Origin: Anabaena catenula FACHB-362
GTDB taxonomy: Bacteria; Cyanobacteriota; Cyanobacteriia; Cyanobacteriales; Nostocaceae
Reading direction: 5' to 3'
Assembly (NCBI RefSeq): GCF_014698735.1
Contig: NZ_JACJTQ010000016.1
Span: 58,098-122,097, forward strand
DNA: 64,000 nucleotides
Shown: piece after piece, positions 7,052 to 16,901 of the stretch
Position numbering within the stretch: the stretch's first letter is position 1
How the letters are laid out: the number at the start of each line of letters is the position of its first letter
Made by a program: the position numbers and the translations under genes
The notes under the pieces: model-generated
The model's input: only the letters and a program-made list of their open reading frames with translations
Database searches by the model: none
What the model was told of the DNA's origin: nothing

Positions 7052-10000
7052 TTATATTTTTTTTAATGGTAACGTCACAGTAAAATTGCTGCCAACTCCT
7101 AGTAAAGTATTGACATTAATTCTGCCTTGGTGAATATCTACACACTTTTTTACAATTGCTAGTCCTAATCCAGTTCCTAAAATATTACCGACATTTCTAG
7201 CGCGATGAAAAGATTCAAATAATCGGGGCATATCTTCTTCAGGAATGCCAATTCCTTGGTCTTGAATTTCAAATACTGCTTGCCCCTCTTGAAAAGAGAG
7301 ATTAAAATTGACCAAGCTGCCATCTGGAGAATATTTGAGGGCATTGGAGAGTAAGTTACTGAGAATATGTCCCAGTAATTTTTCATCCATATAGCAAGAT
7401 ATAGATTGATATTGACTGCTAAAATTTACTAAATGTTGACTTTTTAAATTCAACCTTACTTCTTCCACTAGCTGACGGCAGTATTTGACCAAATCAAATA
7501 ATAAGGGTCTATATTCTAGTTTTCCTGCTTCTCCTTTGCCAATCACCAAAATATCATTTAACATTTCTGTCATCCGGTTTACAGCCGCTTGAATGCGATG
7601 CAGATGAGTAAGTTGTTTTTCATGTGTCCATTTGTGGCTGTAGTGTTCTAGCAACTCAGAAGAAGAAAGGATAGTACTCAAGGGTGTGCGGAATTCGTGA
7701 GAAGTCATGGAAATAAAGCGGGATTTCAGTTCGTTAAGTTCTTTCTCTCTCTCCAATGCTATTCTTAGTTCTTGCTCTAATTGCTTGCGATTGGTAATAT
7801 CTGCCCAGTAGCCAACTAGTTCCAATGGGTTGCCTGCTTCATCCCATACGACTTTACCTTGATCATATACCCAACGATAGATACCGTCTTGGTGTAAAAA
7901 GCGATATTCTAGGCTGTAGTCACTTTGTTCAGATGCCCTTGAGCGTTCAGCAATTACTTTTGGCGCGTCTTCTGGGTGAAGATGAGTAAGCCAAAAATCA
8001 GAACTTTGTATAAATTCCCGCGCTTCATAGCCTATCATGGCTTTAACATTTTCGCTGATAAAGATAGCACCAAAATCTTCATGTGCCTTGCAAGTATAGA
8101 TTACAGCGGGGCTACAGGTTAGTAAATACTGTAGCCGCTCTTGACTGACAAGTAATGCTGTTTCTGCTTGTTGACGCTCAGTTATATCGGTTTGAATGCC
8201 AATGTAGTGAGTGAGATAACCATCGATATCATAAACGGGGGAAATATTTAACTCATGCCAAAATATGCTGCCATCTTGACAAGAGTTACGTAAAATTACA
8301 GTACAATCTTGTCCTGATTGCATAGCATTACTGAGTTCTTTTAATCCTGGTTGATTGATATCAGCACCTTGGAGCAAAAGAAAATTCTGCCCCATAACTT
8401 CGGCTGCTGAGTAGCCAGTCAGACGCTCAAAAGCCGGATTGACATAGATAATTGAACTATCAGGGCTGGTGACATCCGCAATCACAATGCCGTTACTACT
8501 GGCAGCGATCGCGCGATCGCGCAATCTTAAACCTTCCTCTATCAACTTGCGCTGGGTAATATCGGTATAGATGCTCACCACCGAGACTATCTGTCCCGTA
8601 TCATCTTTAATCGCATCTGTTCGTAGGTCTATATGTAGACTTTCACCACTACGACTTTGCATCATCACTTCACCACGCCAAGACTCACCTCTGTGGACTG
8701 TCTCAAATACTCTTTTAAATACTTCCTTGGTCTGAAAATTAGTTGAGAGTCCCTCATTGGCATTTAATTGACTCTCTGTATAATCAAATATATCTATAAA
8801 TGCAGGATTTACATAACTTAACTGACCAGAAATCTCCGCAATGCTAACTGCATCACTTGTGCTTTCTATGGCTTTAAGCAATCGCAATAAAGACTTCTCT
8901 GCTAATTTACGTTCCGTAATGTCACGGGTGACTTTAGAAAAACCACGTAGCTTATCAGTTTCATCACGTAATGCCGTTAAAATACAATTTGCCCAGAAAT
9001 AGGAACCATCTTTGCGAACAAAAACACTTTCACATTCACACCGACCATTCCCTGCGGCTATATCTAATTGTTGCTTCGGTAGAGCATTAACAATGTCTTC
9101 CGGTAGAAAAAAGCAAGAAAAATCCTGCCCGATAATTTCTGCTACCTGATATCCAGTAATACATTCAGCACCAGAATTCCAACTCCTCACCCGTCCCTCT
9201 GGGTCAAGCATATAAATTGCGTAGTCTTTAACACCTTCTACTAATAAGCGGAAGCGTTCTTCACTTTTATAGAGTTCTTCTTGGGTTCTTTTGCGGTCTG
9301 TAATATCTGTGGAGATACCGCAAACAGCATAAGAGACTCCATTGGCATCTTTTAAAGGAAACTTAACCGACCAATAAGTATGCAAACCATCATCATGGGG
9401 GACAACTTCTTCGCTTTCTAAAGGTATACCACCTGCAATTACCTGAGAGTTGCTCACGGCAAATGCTTTAGCAATATCATCAGACCAGATATCATACACA
9501 CTCTTGCCCACTATCTGATCTTGAGTAGTCTTGAATAGGTTTTCATATTGGCGGTTAACTAGCAGGTATTTATTCTCAGTGTCTAATAAGTACATCACTG
9601 CTGGTAAATTATCTAAAATTGCCTGTAGCTGCTGTTGAATTTCCCATAAAGCCGCTGCTTCCTGCTTGCGCTCAGTGATATTTTCTAATGTCCCGAACAT
9701 TCCTACTACCTCACCTTCAGTATTATATAAGGGAGCTTTGTTAGTCTGTAGCCAAATTTGGCTACCATCTGCTTGCTGTTTAGGTGTAATGGCGTGATGT
9801 TGGGGCTGATTAGTTATCATAATTTCAGCGTCACTAACGTGGTAGAAGTGCGCTTCTTCAGAGTTGGGAATCAAATCGTAGTCTGTTTTGCCGATGATAT
9901 CTTCTGGATTGTCAAAACCAACCATTTTGGCAAAGTTGTGATTACAACCCAAGAAGATGGAATTTATATCTTTCCAGAAAATACTATGGGGAATGGTATC

Positions 10001-10492
10001 CATAATTAACTGCAACATTTGCTGGGATTGCAGAAGTTGATTTTCTACCATCGGGCAATAGTCTGCTAGATCACTAATTTCTGCTTCTACTACGGAAAGA
10101 GCTAGACAAATACTTTCAGGGGTGATGGTGCCGACAATTTCACCATCCTCATCTACAACTGGTAGTAGCTGCAACTGAGGCTGACATAACATTGATATTA
10201 CTGAATCTAAAGTGTTAATTTTTTGCATCTTCAGTTTTATGACTGAGTTCTGCATCACTTGTGCAACTTGGGCTGTGTTCAAATCAGCCCCTGAAGCTAC
10301 AAGTCTGACTATATCTTGTTGTGTCAAGCACCCCACTACCTGGGAGGCTGACTTTACCAACACACCTTTAGATTGTGCAGCCATAAGAGCGATCGCATCT
10401 AGTATAGGTGTTTCCGGTGCAACCGTCAGCGGCGACATATCAATAACTGACTCTAAGCTTTGTAGCACGAGATAGTGAAGTGATGCTTGCAT
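7052..10492 (-). CDS. Large sensor histidine kinase: two CBS domains, six PAS domains, HisKA and HATPase
   Basis: 1146 residues, predicted cytoplasmic because no transmembrane segment is seen. Order: a CBS pair (about 14-135), PAS/PAC units at about 160-280, 285-400, 410-528, 535-650, 655-775 and 780-900, a HisKA dimerisation helix with phospho-acceptor His932 (MTSHEFRTPL), and a HATPase_c domain with an intact N-box (NLLSNALKYSP), G1 (DQGIGIPEED) and G2 (GTGLGLAIV). CBS pairs commonly bind adenine nucleotides. The PAS units could sense redox state, light or small molecules. The fifth PAS resembles a LOV core but has Phe704 where photoactive LOV domains carry cysteine. The partner is probably the EAL response regulator immediately downstream. 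Confidence 0.92.
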   Translation of the reverse strand: MQASLHYLVLQSLESVIDMSPLTVAPETPILDAIALMAAQSKGVLVKSASQVVGCLTQQDIVRLVASGADLNTAQVAQVMQNSVIKLKMQKINTLDSVISMLCQPQLQLLPVVDEDGEIVGTITPESICLALSVVEAEISDLADYCPMVENQLLQSQQMLQLIMDTIPHSIFWKDINSIFLGCNHNFAKMVGFDNPEDIIGKTDYDLIPNSEEAHFYHVSDAEIMITNQPQHHAITPKQQADGSQIWLQTNKAPLYNTEGEVVGMFGTLENITERKQEAAALWEIQQQLQAILDNLPAVMYLLDTENKYLLVNRQYENLFKTTQDQIVGKSVYDIWSDDIAKAFAVSNSQVIAGGIPLESEEVVPHDDGLHTYWSVKFPLKDANGVSYAVCGISTDITDRKRTQEELYKSEERFRLLVEGVKDYAIYMLDPEGRVRSWNSGAECITGYQVAEIIGQDFSCFFLPEDIVNALPKQQLDIAAGNGRCECESVFVRKDGSYFWANCILTALRDETDKLRGFSKVTRDITERKLAEKSLLRLLKAIESTSDAVSIAEISGQLSYVNPAFIDIFDYTESQLNANEGLSTNFQTKEVFKRVFETVHRGESWRGEVMMQSRSGESLHIDLRTDAIKDDTGQIVSVVSIYTDITQRKLIEEGLRLRDRAIAASSNGIVIADVTSPDSSIIYVNPAFERLTGYSAAEVMGQNFLLLQGADINQPGLKELSNAMQSGQDCTVILRNSCQDGSIFWHELNISPVYDIDGYLTHYIGIQTDITERQQAETALLVSQERLQYLLTCSPAVIYTCKAHEDFGAIFISENVKAMIGYEAREFIQSSDFWLTHLHPEDAPKVIAERSRASEQSDYSLEYRFLHQDGIYRWVYDQGKVVWDEAGNPLELVGYWADITNRKQLEQELRIALEREKELNELKSRFISMTSHEFRTPLSTILSSSELLEHYSHKWTHEKQLTHLHRIQAAVNRMTEMLNDILVIGKGEAGKLEYRPLLFDLVKYCRQLVEEVRLNLKSQHLVNFSSQYQSISCYMDEKLLGHILSNLLSNALKYSPDGSLVNFNLSFQEGQAVFEIQDQGIGIPEEDMPRLFESFHRARNVGNILGTGLGLAIVKKCVDIHQGRINVNTLLGVGSNFTVTLPLKKI

Positions 10493-11216
10493 ACTTTAGT
10501 TGAATAGCTACTACCAAACATATATAGGACTAGTACCGCTTTCTCGGAATTAAAAATTAAAAATTAAAAATTAAAAAAGCAGATTAAACAAGCTTTTCAG
10601 GAATTTTTCATGGTTGGTTGACCAATAATTTCTTGATGGTACAAGTCCCCGGATTTATCCGGGGAATAATCCGAAATCTAAAATCCTTAGAGGATGATGG
10701 CTGCCGTTGTGTACTAAGTAGTCGTGCAAAATAAATTGCACATTTCGGTAAGGGAACTCTTAACGGGGAACAGGGAACAGAAAAAGATTCTAGCGATTTT
10801 TATTTTTTGGCAAAATGTATTAATTAATTTTGCTGCTATACTTAGTATTTTATTGTTGAAAAATACGTAAACTACAACCTTCCTTCTTTTCTTTTAAGAG
10901 TTAACAGTTAAGAACCTCCATGAGTAAATATGGCTACGCTACGCCAGCTATCAGTAATCAAACCCGATTCCTTCTCTCAAACCACTGATTTATTTACGTA
11001 ACTCCCCAACATTGTGACGTAAAATCGGTAAGATTATAAGGAGTAGAAATACGGTAAATTCTTTTATCAAAAATTACTACATTTTACTACATTATTTCTT
11101 ACTTTTGACACTCTCCTGCCTAGCATCGTGTGCGGTTGAATACTTATAATTAGGGAGACGCTCAAGACACGGGGACACGGGGACGCAGGGAAGCGGGGAA
11201 AATTAAGAATTACGAA
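10493..11216. other. Intergenic region with repeats, no gene seen
   Basis: About 720 bp between the kinase start and the end of the glycosidase gene. It holds an AATTAAAA tandem repeat (10548-10577) and a perfect 8-bp-arm hairpin, CCCCGGAT-TT-ATCCGGGG (10647-10664), of a type often dispersed in Nostoc-like genomes. It also holds a GCTACGCTACGCC repeat fragment near 10935 and AAGAATTACGAATTACG text at the right end. The kinase promoter should lie in the first 150 bp, but I cannot point to a clear box. Confidence 0.5.
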
Positions 11217-14042
11217 TTACGAATTATTTATTACTCTCCTCTCACCGTAACGTAAAAGTCTTTCAATAGTTACCAGTCGATTTTCCCAGGCTTTAACTTG
11301 ATAGGGATTTTCCTTCATTTCCACACTCATCCACATCCTAAATTCAAACTTAAAGCGATTAAGAGCATTTCTGGCTTTGATTAAATTACTGGCAGTAGGT
11401 AAAGCCGCAAGCTGATTTAAATGATTTTTTAATTCCTGAGACTGGTTATTAAAAGCAGAAATTTTATTTGCAGGTATTGATAATTGGTTATTTTCTCTTA
11501 CAAATTCCCATTCTTTTTGTAGAGCCGCATAGCGAAAAGCCGCCGTGCGAAATGGCTGACGCTGAGGAATAGGTTCATTTTTGAATCGTTGCACCTGACC
11601 TTGGGTATTACTAAATAATTCGTCAAACTCGGTATTAAAATTCTCCACAGCAAAGAGTGCATAACCACTAACAGGTAAATCTCTGAGCAGTTGGAGTTGA
11701 TCAAATGCTCCTACTGTAGACAAGGAAAGTAAGCGAATTCCTGGAACTAATAAAGTAGCACCTAACTGAGTAGAGTTAATCCAAGGTTGTGCCAGTCTTT
11801 GGAAACGAGGAGTATCTAAAGCGTAAGTCATCGGCACAATTAAATCTATATCTCCCCGTCTTGCCCAAACTTCCCAATGTTGTTGAATTTTTTGAACTCG
11901 TTCATATTCTGGTAACGGAAATACAGCTACAGATAAAATTAAATTGGCTCGCTTTTGTTTTAACATCTGCGAAACTTCAGACACAAAACTATCAACTTGC
12001 TTGGTGCGGAATGCTGTCCACTTTTGCCACAAATCCCGCTGACTAGGAGTAATATTTAGAGGATCTACACCTGTTTGTTGCTGAAACTGCTCTCTAGAAG
12101 CTTTCCCATAACCGTAAGTTCTACCTGCTAAGGGGTCTTGAAAAGGATAACGAATATAATCGAGGTGTATGCCATCTACCTGATAGCGAGTAATAATTTC
12201 AGCGTACAGTTTTAATAAATACTGCCGGACTTCGGGATTTGCTGGGTCTAAAAAAGGCTTTGTTTGACCTACGGGAATTATGTTCCCACTTTGATCATAA
12301 TTGGCCCAATTGGGATTAGCGGCTAACACAGGGCCTGGATCATCAGGACTGACATTAATAATTTCATTATGACGACGATTACCAGCGGCAAAAGTCCAAA
12401 CCCAAGCGTGTAACTCCATTCCTCGCTCATGGGCTAACTTTACAGCCACTTCTAGGGGGTCCCAATCTTTAATTAAGGGGTTTTGTTGTGGTGCGACCTG
12501 ACTGGGATAAATTGTATAACTAGCATTGACAGTTTCAAAAAATACGGTGTTAATTCCGGCTTGGGACAGTCGATCAAAAATCTTCGCTAGTCCTGCTTCA
12601 TTCCCAGCGTTAACAATTGTCCCCCGATCTAACCATACTGAGCGGATTTCTGGTTGAGCTATGCGCTGATTGCGAGGAAATTGCTGCCATAAAGTCGTCT
12701 TTGTGTTTAACCATTGCTGACGCGCCAAAGCATAGTTCTTTTGGGCAATTAACACTGGTATATTTTTGGCAACTTCTCTGGCTTGGGCTAAGGTTTGCTC
12801 TAAACTGAGGTCTTTTCTCTCTGGTTGGGTAGATGCGGATTTTTCGCTTTCGACTTTCAAGGATTGGGTGTTGCTGACACTACTAATACCATGAACTGAA
12901 GCCGCTAAATGGGCGCTTTCGACTCGACCAATCAAATTTTCTAATTCTTGTTGGAGAGCAAATGCATCTTTACTATCAATCGGCCGATTAGAATCGGGTA
13001 TGACATCTAAACGCACTGCTTCTTGCAGTTGCTCAATGGCCTCTGGGAAATTTTGGGGTTTGACTTTGGGAACAGGTGTGGCTTGGGGCGGTGTGGCTGT
13101 CAGTCTTGGGTTTTGAGGTTTCACCCGTGCGGAAGGATTGGGTTTTTTGGGAGAAATTACCCGCCTGGGCTGGGTTCTTGAATTGGCTGGATTTGGTTTT
13201 TTGGGAGAATTTATCCGTTTGGGTGGATTGGTGTTGCTCAATCGTGAGGTTTGAGTTGTTGGTGGATTTGCAGTAGCAGAAAGACAGTTTGGCGCATTTC
13301 CTGAGACTGTTGTGGTTGGCAATTTTAGATAACGATTTAGTGCTGCTTTTAACCAAATACTATCTAAATCTGCGGTTGAAGCTGTATCTGTTCCTAAGCG
13401 CCAGCCTAAAAAAGTGGATTGCTCCGTTGTCAGTACTGCGGCTGGATGATCTGGAGAATTCCAAACAGCAGCTATTTGAGTATGAAGATGATCAGGAATC
13501 ATCACAGCACCCACAACTTTACCAAAGAGTTCTTTGCTGGTTGCCCATTCCTGGGGATTAGTTTGTGCTGGTTGTAACTCTTGAGCCGCATTCAAGCTAA
13601 ATCCCCAATAACCTCCTAGCAGAGTTCGCAACAAATGGCGCACTCCCGGTGTTGATAAACTAGCGACAGGGCCACTAGCAATTAAGCGCCCACCCCGATT
13701 CATCCATTCTTTGAGTGCGATCGCTTGTACAGTCGTTAATGTCTCTATATTTGGCAACAACAACACCTGTGGCTTTCCTAAATCCGCCACATTGTTCACA
13801 CTACCCAAGGGTATTACACAATATCTTACTCCCACAGTCTCTAAGCGTTTGGTAATCCCTATCCATTGATTGGCATTATCTTGGCTTTTGACTACGCTTA
13901 ATACAGCTGCTTCTGTCACCGCTTTTGCCGGCAACATCCCCCCCAAATTCCCAGTTAAAAAATTAAAATTTAAAAAAAATAAGCTTGCTATTGTAATTTT
14001 TTGTCTGATATTATTCCTAACTTTTCCTTCGTGATTTTTCAC
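11217..14042 (-). CDS. Secreted family 10-like glycosyl hydrolase (GHL10) with Pro-rich linker
   Basis: 941 residues. The N-terminus has a signal-like hydrophobic segment (about 17-42, ending near LPAKAV). It is followed by a Rossmann-like region (about 45-250) with LLLPNIETLTTVQAIALKEW and GGRLIASGP, resembling DUF4350/GATase-like folds. A Pro/Lys/Asn-rich linker follows (about 255-335, with repeats such as SPKKPNP). The GHL10/DUF187 glycosidase-like TIM barrel covers about 455-790 (markers VWLDRGTIVN, HAWVWTFAAGN, VDGIHLDYIRYP, LILSVAVFPLP). A helical tail completes the protein. It probably acts on envelope or extracellular polysaccharide; the substrate is unknown. The last codons (NNS, stop) come from AATTACG repeat text. 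Confidence 0.8.
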   Translation of the reverse strand: MKNHEGKVRNNIRQKITIASLFFLNFNFLTGNLGGMLPAKAVTEAAVLSVVKSQDNANQWIGITKRLETVGVRYCVIPLGSVNNVADLGKPQVLLLPNIETLTTVQAIALKEWMNRGGRLIASGPVASLSTPGVRHLLRTLLGGYWGFSLNAAQELQPAQTNPQEWATSKELFGKVVGAVMIPDHLHTQIAAVWNSPDHPAAVLTTEQSTFLGWRLGTDTASTADLDSIWLKAALNRYLKLPTTTVSGNAPNCLSATANPPTTQTSRLSNTNPPKRINSPKKPNPANSRTQPRRVISPKKPNPSARVKPQNPRLTATPPQATPVPKVKPQNFPEAIEQLQEAVRLDVIPDSNRPIDSKDAFALQQELENLIGRVESAHLAASVHGISSVSNTQSLKVESEKSASTQPERKDLSLEQTLAQAREVAKNIPVLIAQKNYALARQQWLNTKTTLWQQFPRNQRIAQPEIRSVWLDRGTIVNAGNEAGLAKIFDRLSQAGINTVFFETVNASYTIYPSQVAPQQNPLIKDWDPLEVAVKLAHERGMELHAWVWTFAAGNRRHNEIINVSPDDPGPVLAANPNWANYDQSGNIIPVGQTKPFLDPANPEVRQYLLKLYAEIITRYQVDGIHLDYIRYPFQDPLAGRTYGYGKASREQFQQQTGVDPLNITPSQRDLWQKWTAFRTKQVDSFVSEVSQMLKQKRANLILSVAVFPLPEYERVQKIQQHWEVWARRGDIDLIVPMTYALDTPRFQRLAQPWINSTQLGATLLVPGIRLLSLSTVGAFDQLQLLRDLPVSGYALFAVENFNTEFDELFSNTQGQVQRFKNEPIPQRQPFRTAAFRYAALQKEWEFVRENNQLSIPANKISAFNNQSQELKNHLNQLAALPTASNLIKARNALNRFKFEFRMWMSVEMKENPYQVKAWENRLVTIERLLRYGERRVINNS

Positions 14043-14280
14043 GAGTTATTCCTCACAAATTAGTAGATAAATACAGAGAGCTAAATGGTGAGAATAGATA
14101 ATAACTTATTTAGGCAATCCCAAAAAATAAATTATCCCATTTTATGAGGATTGGTAGTTTGAAGGGTGTGTATAGCCCTGGATGGCTACGCTAGAGCGAC
14201 AGCCTAATACCGTTTCACTTTAAGGTTGATACAAATGGACAGACGCACAGAGAGGGTGACGCGGGGAAAATTAAGAATTA

Positions 14281-14305
14281 CCTGTCACCTGTCACCTGTC
14301 ACCTG
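14281..14305 (+). repeat. CCTGTCA heptamer repeat
   Basis: Three to four copies of CCTGTCA. They lie between the glycosidase promoter side and the end of the radical-SAM gene. Confidence 0.8.
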
Positions 14306-14313
14306 TTCCCTGT

Positions 14314-15642
14314 TTACGAATTAATACAGGTATTGATTAAATCCTCAACTCCTGCCACTGGAAATATTTCTGTATTCAGTTGATGAGCTACTTCTTCCAC
14401 AGTCATATCATCTAAAAAGATCAATTCCCCATGTTTGAGCATGACATTGGGTAATAAAATTCCCTCTCCTAAATCTTGGCCTTTTAAGTGAAAAAGTAAA
14501 TCATGTCCCGTAATTAATCCTGTCACACTGATATTTTGTCCCCAATAATCACTATATAAAGCCCGCATATTTACCTCTAATCCTTCCACAGCATTTAACT
14601 GTTTTAGGATGGGTTGAAATGCTTTTTCAACAGCGTTACCTACAACCCAAGTGAGTTTTCTGTGGGGTGATACTTTTGGCGGTAATAATTTCTGAGCAGC
14701 ATGGGTAAATTGCTTAACAAATAAGCGAATAGAACCAACACCATTATCAATTTGCGGGTATTCCTCATATTCCGCTTCGCTTGGTAATTCTTCCCCAGCA
14801 ATTAAAAACCATTCATCGGCTAACCAAGCCACACTGGAACCGAATTTTTGCCGAAATTCTTGAGAAAGCAATTTAACTTGAGAAATCACTTCCTGGGCTT
14901 TTTGCTGCGTCACTGGAGTCAGTTCATCTTCTTGGGGACGAAAACGAGTTAAACCAACAGGAACCACGGCTATTGATGCCACAGCAGGTATTTCCCCAGT
15001 ATGAAAAGATGTTAAATCGCGTAATGTTTGTTCTAGATGTTTCCCATCATTTATTCCTGGACAAACTACTACTTGAGCATGAATTTGTAATCGTCTTTCT
15101 TGAAACCATTTAAGTTGTTGTAAAAGTTGTCCCGCACGGTTATTTTTCAACAGTCTAATTCTCACATCTGGTTCTGTCGCATGAACAGAAACATATAAGG
15201 GAGATAACCGCATTTGTTCAATTCGTTGCCATTCTTTTTCTGGTAAATTTGTCAGAGTTAGATAAGAACCATACAAAAAGCTCAAACGATAATCGTCGTC
15301 TTTAAAGTACAAGCTAGAACGCTTACCAGGTGGTTGTTGATCAATAAAGCAAAATGGACAACGATTATTACACTGAATTAAACCATCAAATAAAGCAGTT
15401 TCAAATTCTAGCCCCAAGTCGTCATCATAATCTTTTTCAATTTCAATATGATGAGTTTTTCCCGTCGCATCTAAAACTTCTAGTTCCAAAACTTCATCAG
15501 CGCATAAAAACTGATAATCAATTAAATCACGAGGACGTGTCCCATTAATAGTAACAATCGCATCCCCTGCATCAAAGCCAATTTCGGCAGCAATTGATTC
15601 AGGAAGCACCTTGGTAATTTTGGCAGGATGAATAGTAGTCAT
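14314..15642 (-). CDS. TIGR03279-type PDZ/radical-SAM/DUF512 protein
   Basis: 442 residues. A PDZ-like N-terminal domain (1-65, with GFDAGDAIVTING) precedes a short cysteine cluster, CNNRCPFCFIDQ (Cys91, Cys95, Cys98), which matches the Cx3Cx2C iron-sulfur pattern of radical SAM enzymes. A DUF512 C-terminal domain follows (RFRPQEDELTPV, VVGNAVEKAFQP, GHDLLFHLKGQ). This is a family seen mainly in cyanobacteria and clostridia, and its function is not established. The start codon ATG at 15640-15642 falls in the last unit of a CAATGAC heptamer array, so the array also forms the 5' untranslated region. Confidence 0.85.
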   Translation of the reverse strand: MTTIHPAKITKVLPESIAAEIGFDAGDAIVTINGTRPRDLIDYQFLCADEVLELEVLDATGKTHHIEIEKDYDDDLGLEFETALFDGLIQCNNRCPFCFIDQQPPGKRSSLYFKDDDYRLSFLYGSYLTLTNLPEKEWQRIEQMRLSPLYVSVHATEPDVRIRLLKNNRAGQLLQQLKWFQERRLQIHAQVVVCPGINDGKHLEQTLRDLTSFHTGEIPAVASIAVVPVGLTRFRPQEDELTPVTQQKAQEVISQVKLLSQEFRQKFGSSVAWLADEWFLIAGEELPSEAEYEEYPQIDNGVGSIRLFVKQFTHAAQKLLPPKVSPHRKLTWVVGNAVEKAFQPILKQLNAVEGLEVNMRALYSDYWGQNISVTGLITGHDLLFHLKGQDLGEGILLPNVMLKHGELIFLDDMTVEEVAHQLNTEIFPVAGVEDLINTCINS

Positions 15643-15704
15643 TGGTCATTGGTCATTGGTCATTGGTCATTGGTCATTGGTCATTGGTCATTGGTCATTG
15701 GTCA
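15638..15704 (+). repeat. Heptamer tandem repeat, GTCATTG x 9
   Basis: More than nine nearly perfect copies of GTCATTG. On the minus strand (CAATGAC) each unit contains an ATG; the innermost one serves as the start of the radical-SAM gene. Confidence 0.95.
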
Positions 15705-15767
15705 GTTATCTGGTAATTCTGACTTTTCTCCGTGTCCCTGCGTCTCTTAATTCGTAAGTGTAAGCAT

Positions 15768-16703
15768 TCAACCTTGCCAACCGGCGGCAATTGCTAATAA
15801 GATAGCACTGCCAAAGGCTAATCTGTACCATACAAAAACCATGGTGTTTTTGGTTTGTAAGTACCGAATCAAAAAGGCAATTGATAGGTAGGAAAAAATA
15901 AAGGTAGAAATAATCCCGACAATTAACAATAAAACAATGTTATCTGGCAATTCTTGAGCTTGAAACTGCTTGAATATTTTCAGACTTTTGTACAGGGTAG
16001 CAATAGTCAGAGTTGGAAAACCTAACAAAAATGAAAACTTAGCGGCTGTATCACGTTCTAGTCCTAAAAATAAAGCAGTTGTCAATGTCGAACCAGAACG
16101 AGAAACGCCGGGAATCAAAGCTAGAGTTTGTCCTAATCCTACTAAAACACCATCCCCAATTTGTAATGAATCAAATCCTCGCTTGCGAGTGCCAATTTTT
16201 TCGGCTAAAGCTAGTAGAATCGCCATGATAACTGACATTATAGCAATAATTAATGCACTATCAGGTAAAAAGTCTTTCAAAATAAAGCCAATAATTAATG
16301 CAGGCATTGTTCCTACTGCAATACCGACAGTAATTTTCCATTCTTCCCGTTCCCAGTCTTTATCCTTGATTGTTTTGATTGCACCTTTGAGAATACTAGA
16401 AATCAGCGACCAAAAATACAACAAAATTGCTATAACACTGCCAAATTGAATTGCATCGACAAAATCTTTAGAACCTAGTTCTTTCCAACCAAACACTTTT
16501 GTCACAATCAGCAGATGTGCGGTGCTACTGATAGGCAAAAATTCGGTAATACCTTGCACAATTCCCAAAATAAAGGACTGAATTAATCCTGCCATAAGAT
16601 TAACTCCACCAGTTGCGGCTTCGGCAGGTATTTCTACTTGCGAAAGCTGCATCCATATAGGTAATAGCAAGTTGATACCAGTTGCTACAAAAATTGTCGC
16701 CAT
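15768..16703 (-). CDS. uppP: Undecaprenyl-diphosphatase UppP/BacA
   Basis: 311 residues, an integral membrane protein. It recycles undecaprenyl diphosphate for peptidoglycan and polysaccharide synthesis. The two family signatures are present: GITEFLPISSTAHLL (about 55-69) and the phosphatase-like loop PGVSRSGST with GLERDTAAKFSFLLGFP. The catalytic Glu in the first motif and the Ser/Arg in the second are intact. The family usually starts near Met37 here (MAGLIQSFILGIVQG). The 36-residue N-terminal extension contains an extra hydrophobic segment and may be genuine or a start-site over-extension. Confidence 0.93.
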   Translation of the reverse strand: MATIFVATGINLLLPIWMQLSQVEIPAEAATGGVNLMAGLIQSFILGIVQGITEFLPISSTAHLLIVTKVFGWKELGSKDFVDAIQFGSVIAILLYFWSLISSILKGAIKTIKDKDWEREEWKITVGIAVGTMPALIIGFILKDFLPDSALIIAIMSVIMAILLALAEKIGTRKRGFDSLQIGDGVLVGLGQTLALIPGVSRSGSTLTTALFLGLERDTAAKFSFLLGFPTLTIATLYKSLKIFKQFQAQELPDNIVLLLIVGIISTFIFSYLSIAFLIRYLQTKNTMVFVWYRLAFGSAILLAIAAGWQG

Positions 16704-16901
16704 TAAACACGCTCCTAAAATAAATGTATAACTTGAGAAAATTATCCAAGTTTACCTTCCCATAGTCAGTTATTCCGGGTAACATCCTATATGCAAAAAT
16801 ATCTAGTATAATTAAAATGCCCCTAGGGGGGATTTTAAGGAGAGGATTTTTGGGTGTGATATCTTAAGATAAGTAAAGTTTAGTAACATATATTAAAAAC
16901 A

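Noticed and set aside
8501..8525. Overlapping GCGATCGC sites as a regulatory signal
   Set aside because: They are HIP1 motifs inside kinase coding sequence; such sites are spread throughout the window and give no local regulatory meaning.
10919..10987. 22-codon frame starting ATGAGTAAATATGGC
   Set aside because: It consists mostly of the dispersed GCTACGCTACGCC repeat and has no ribosome-binding site.
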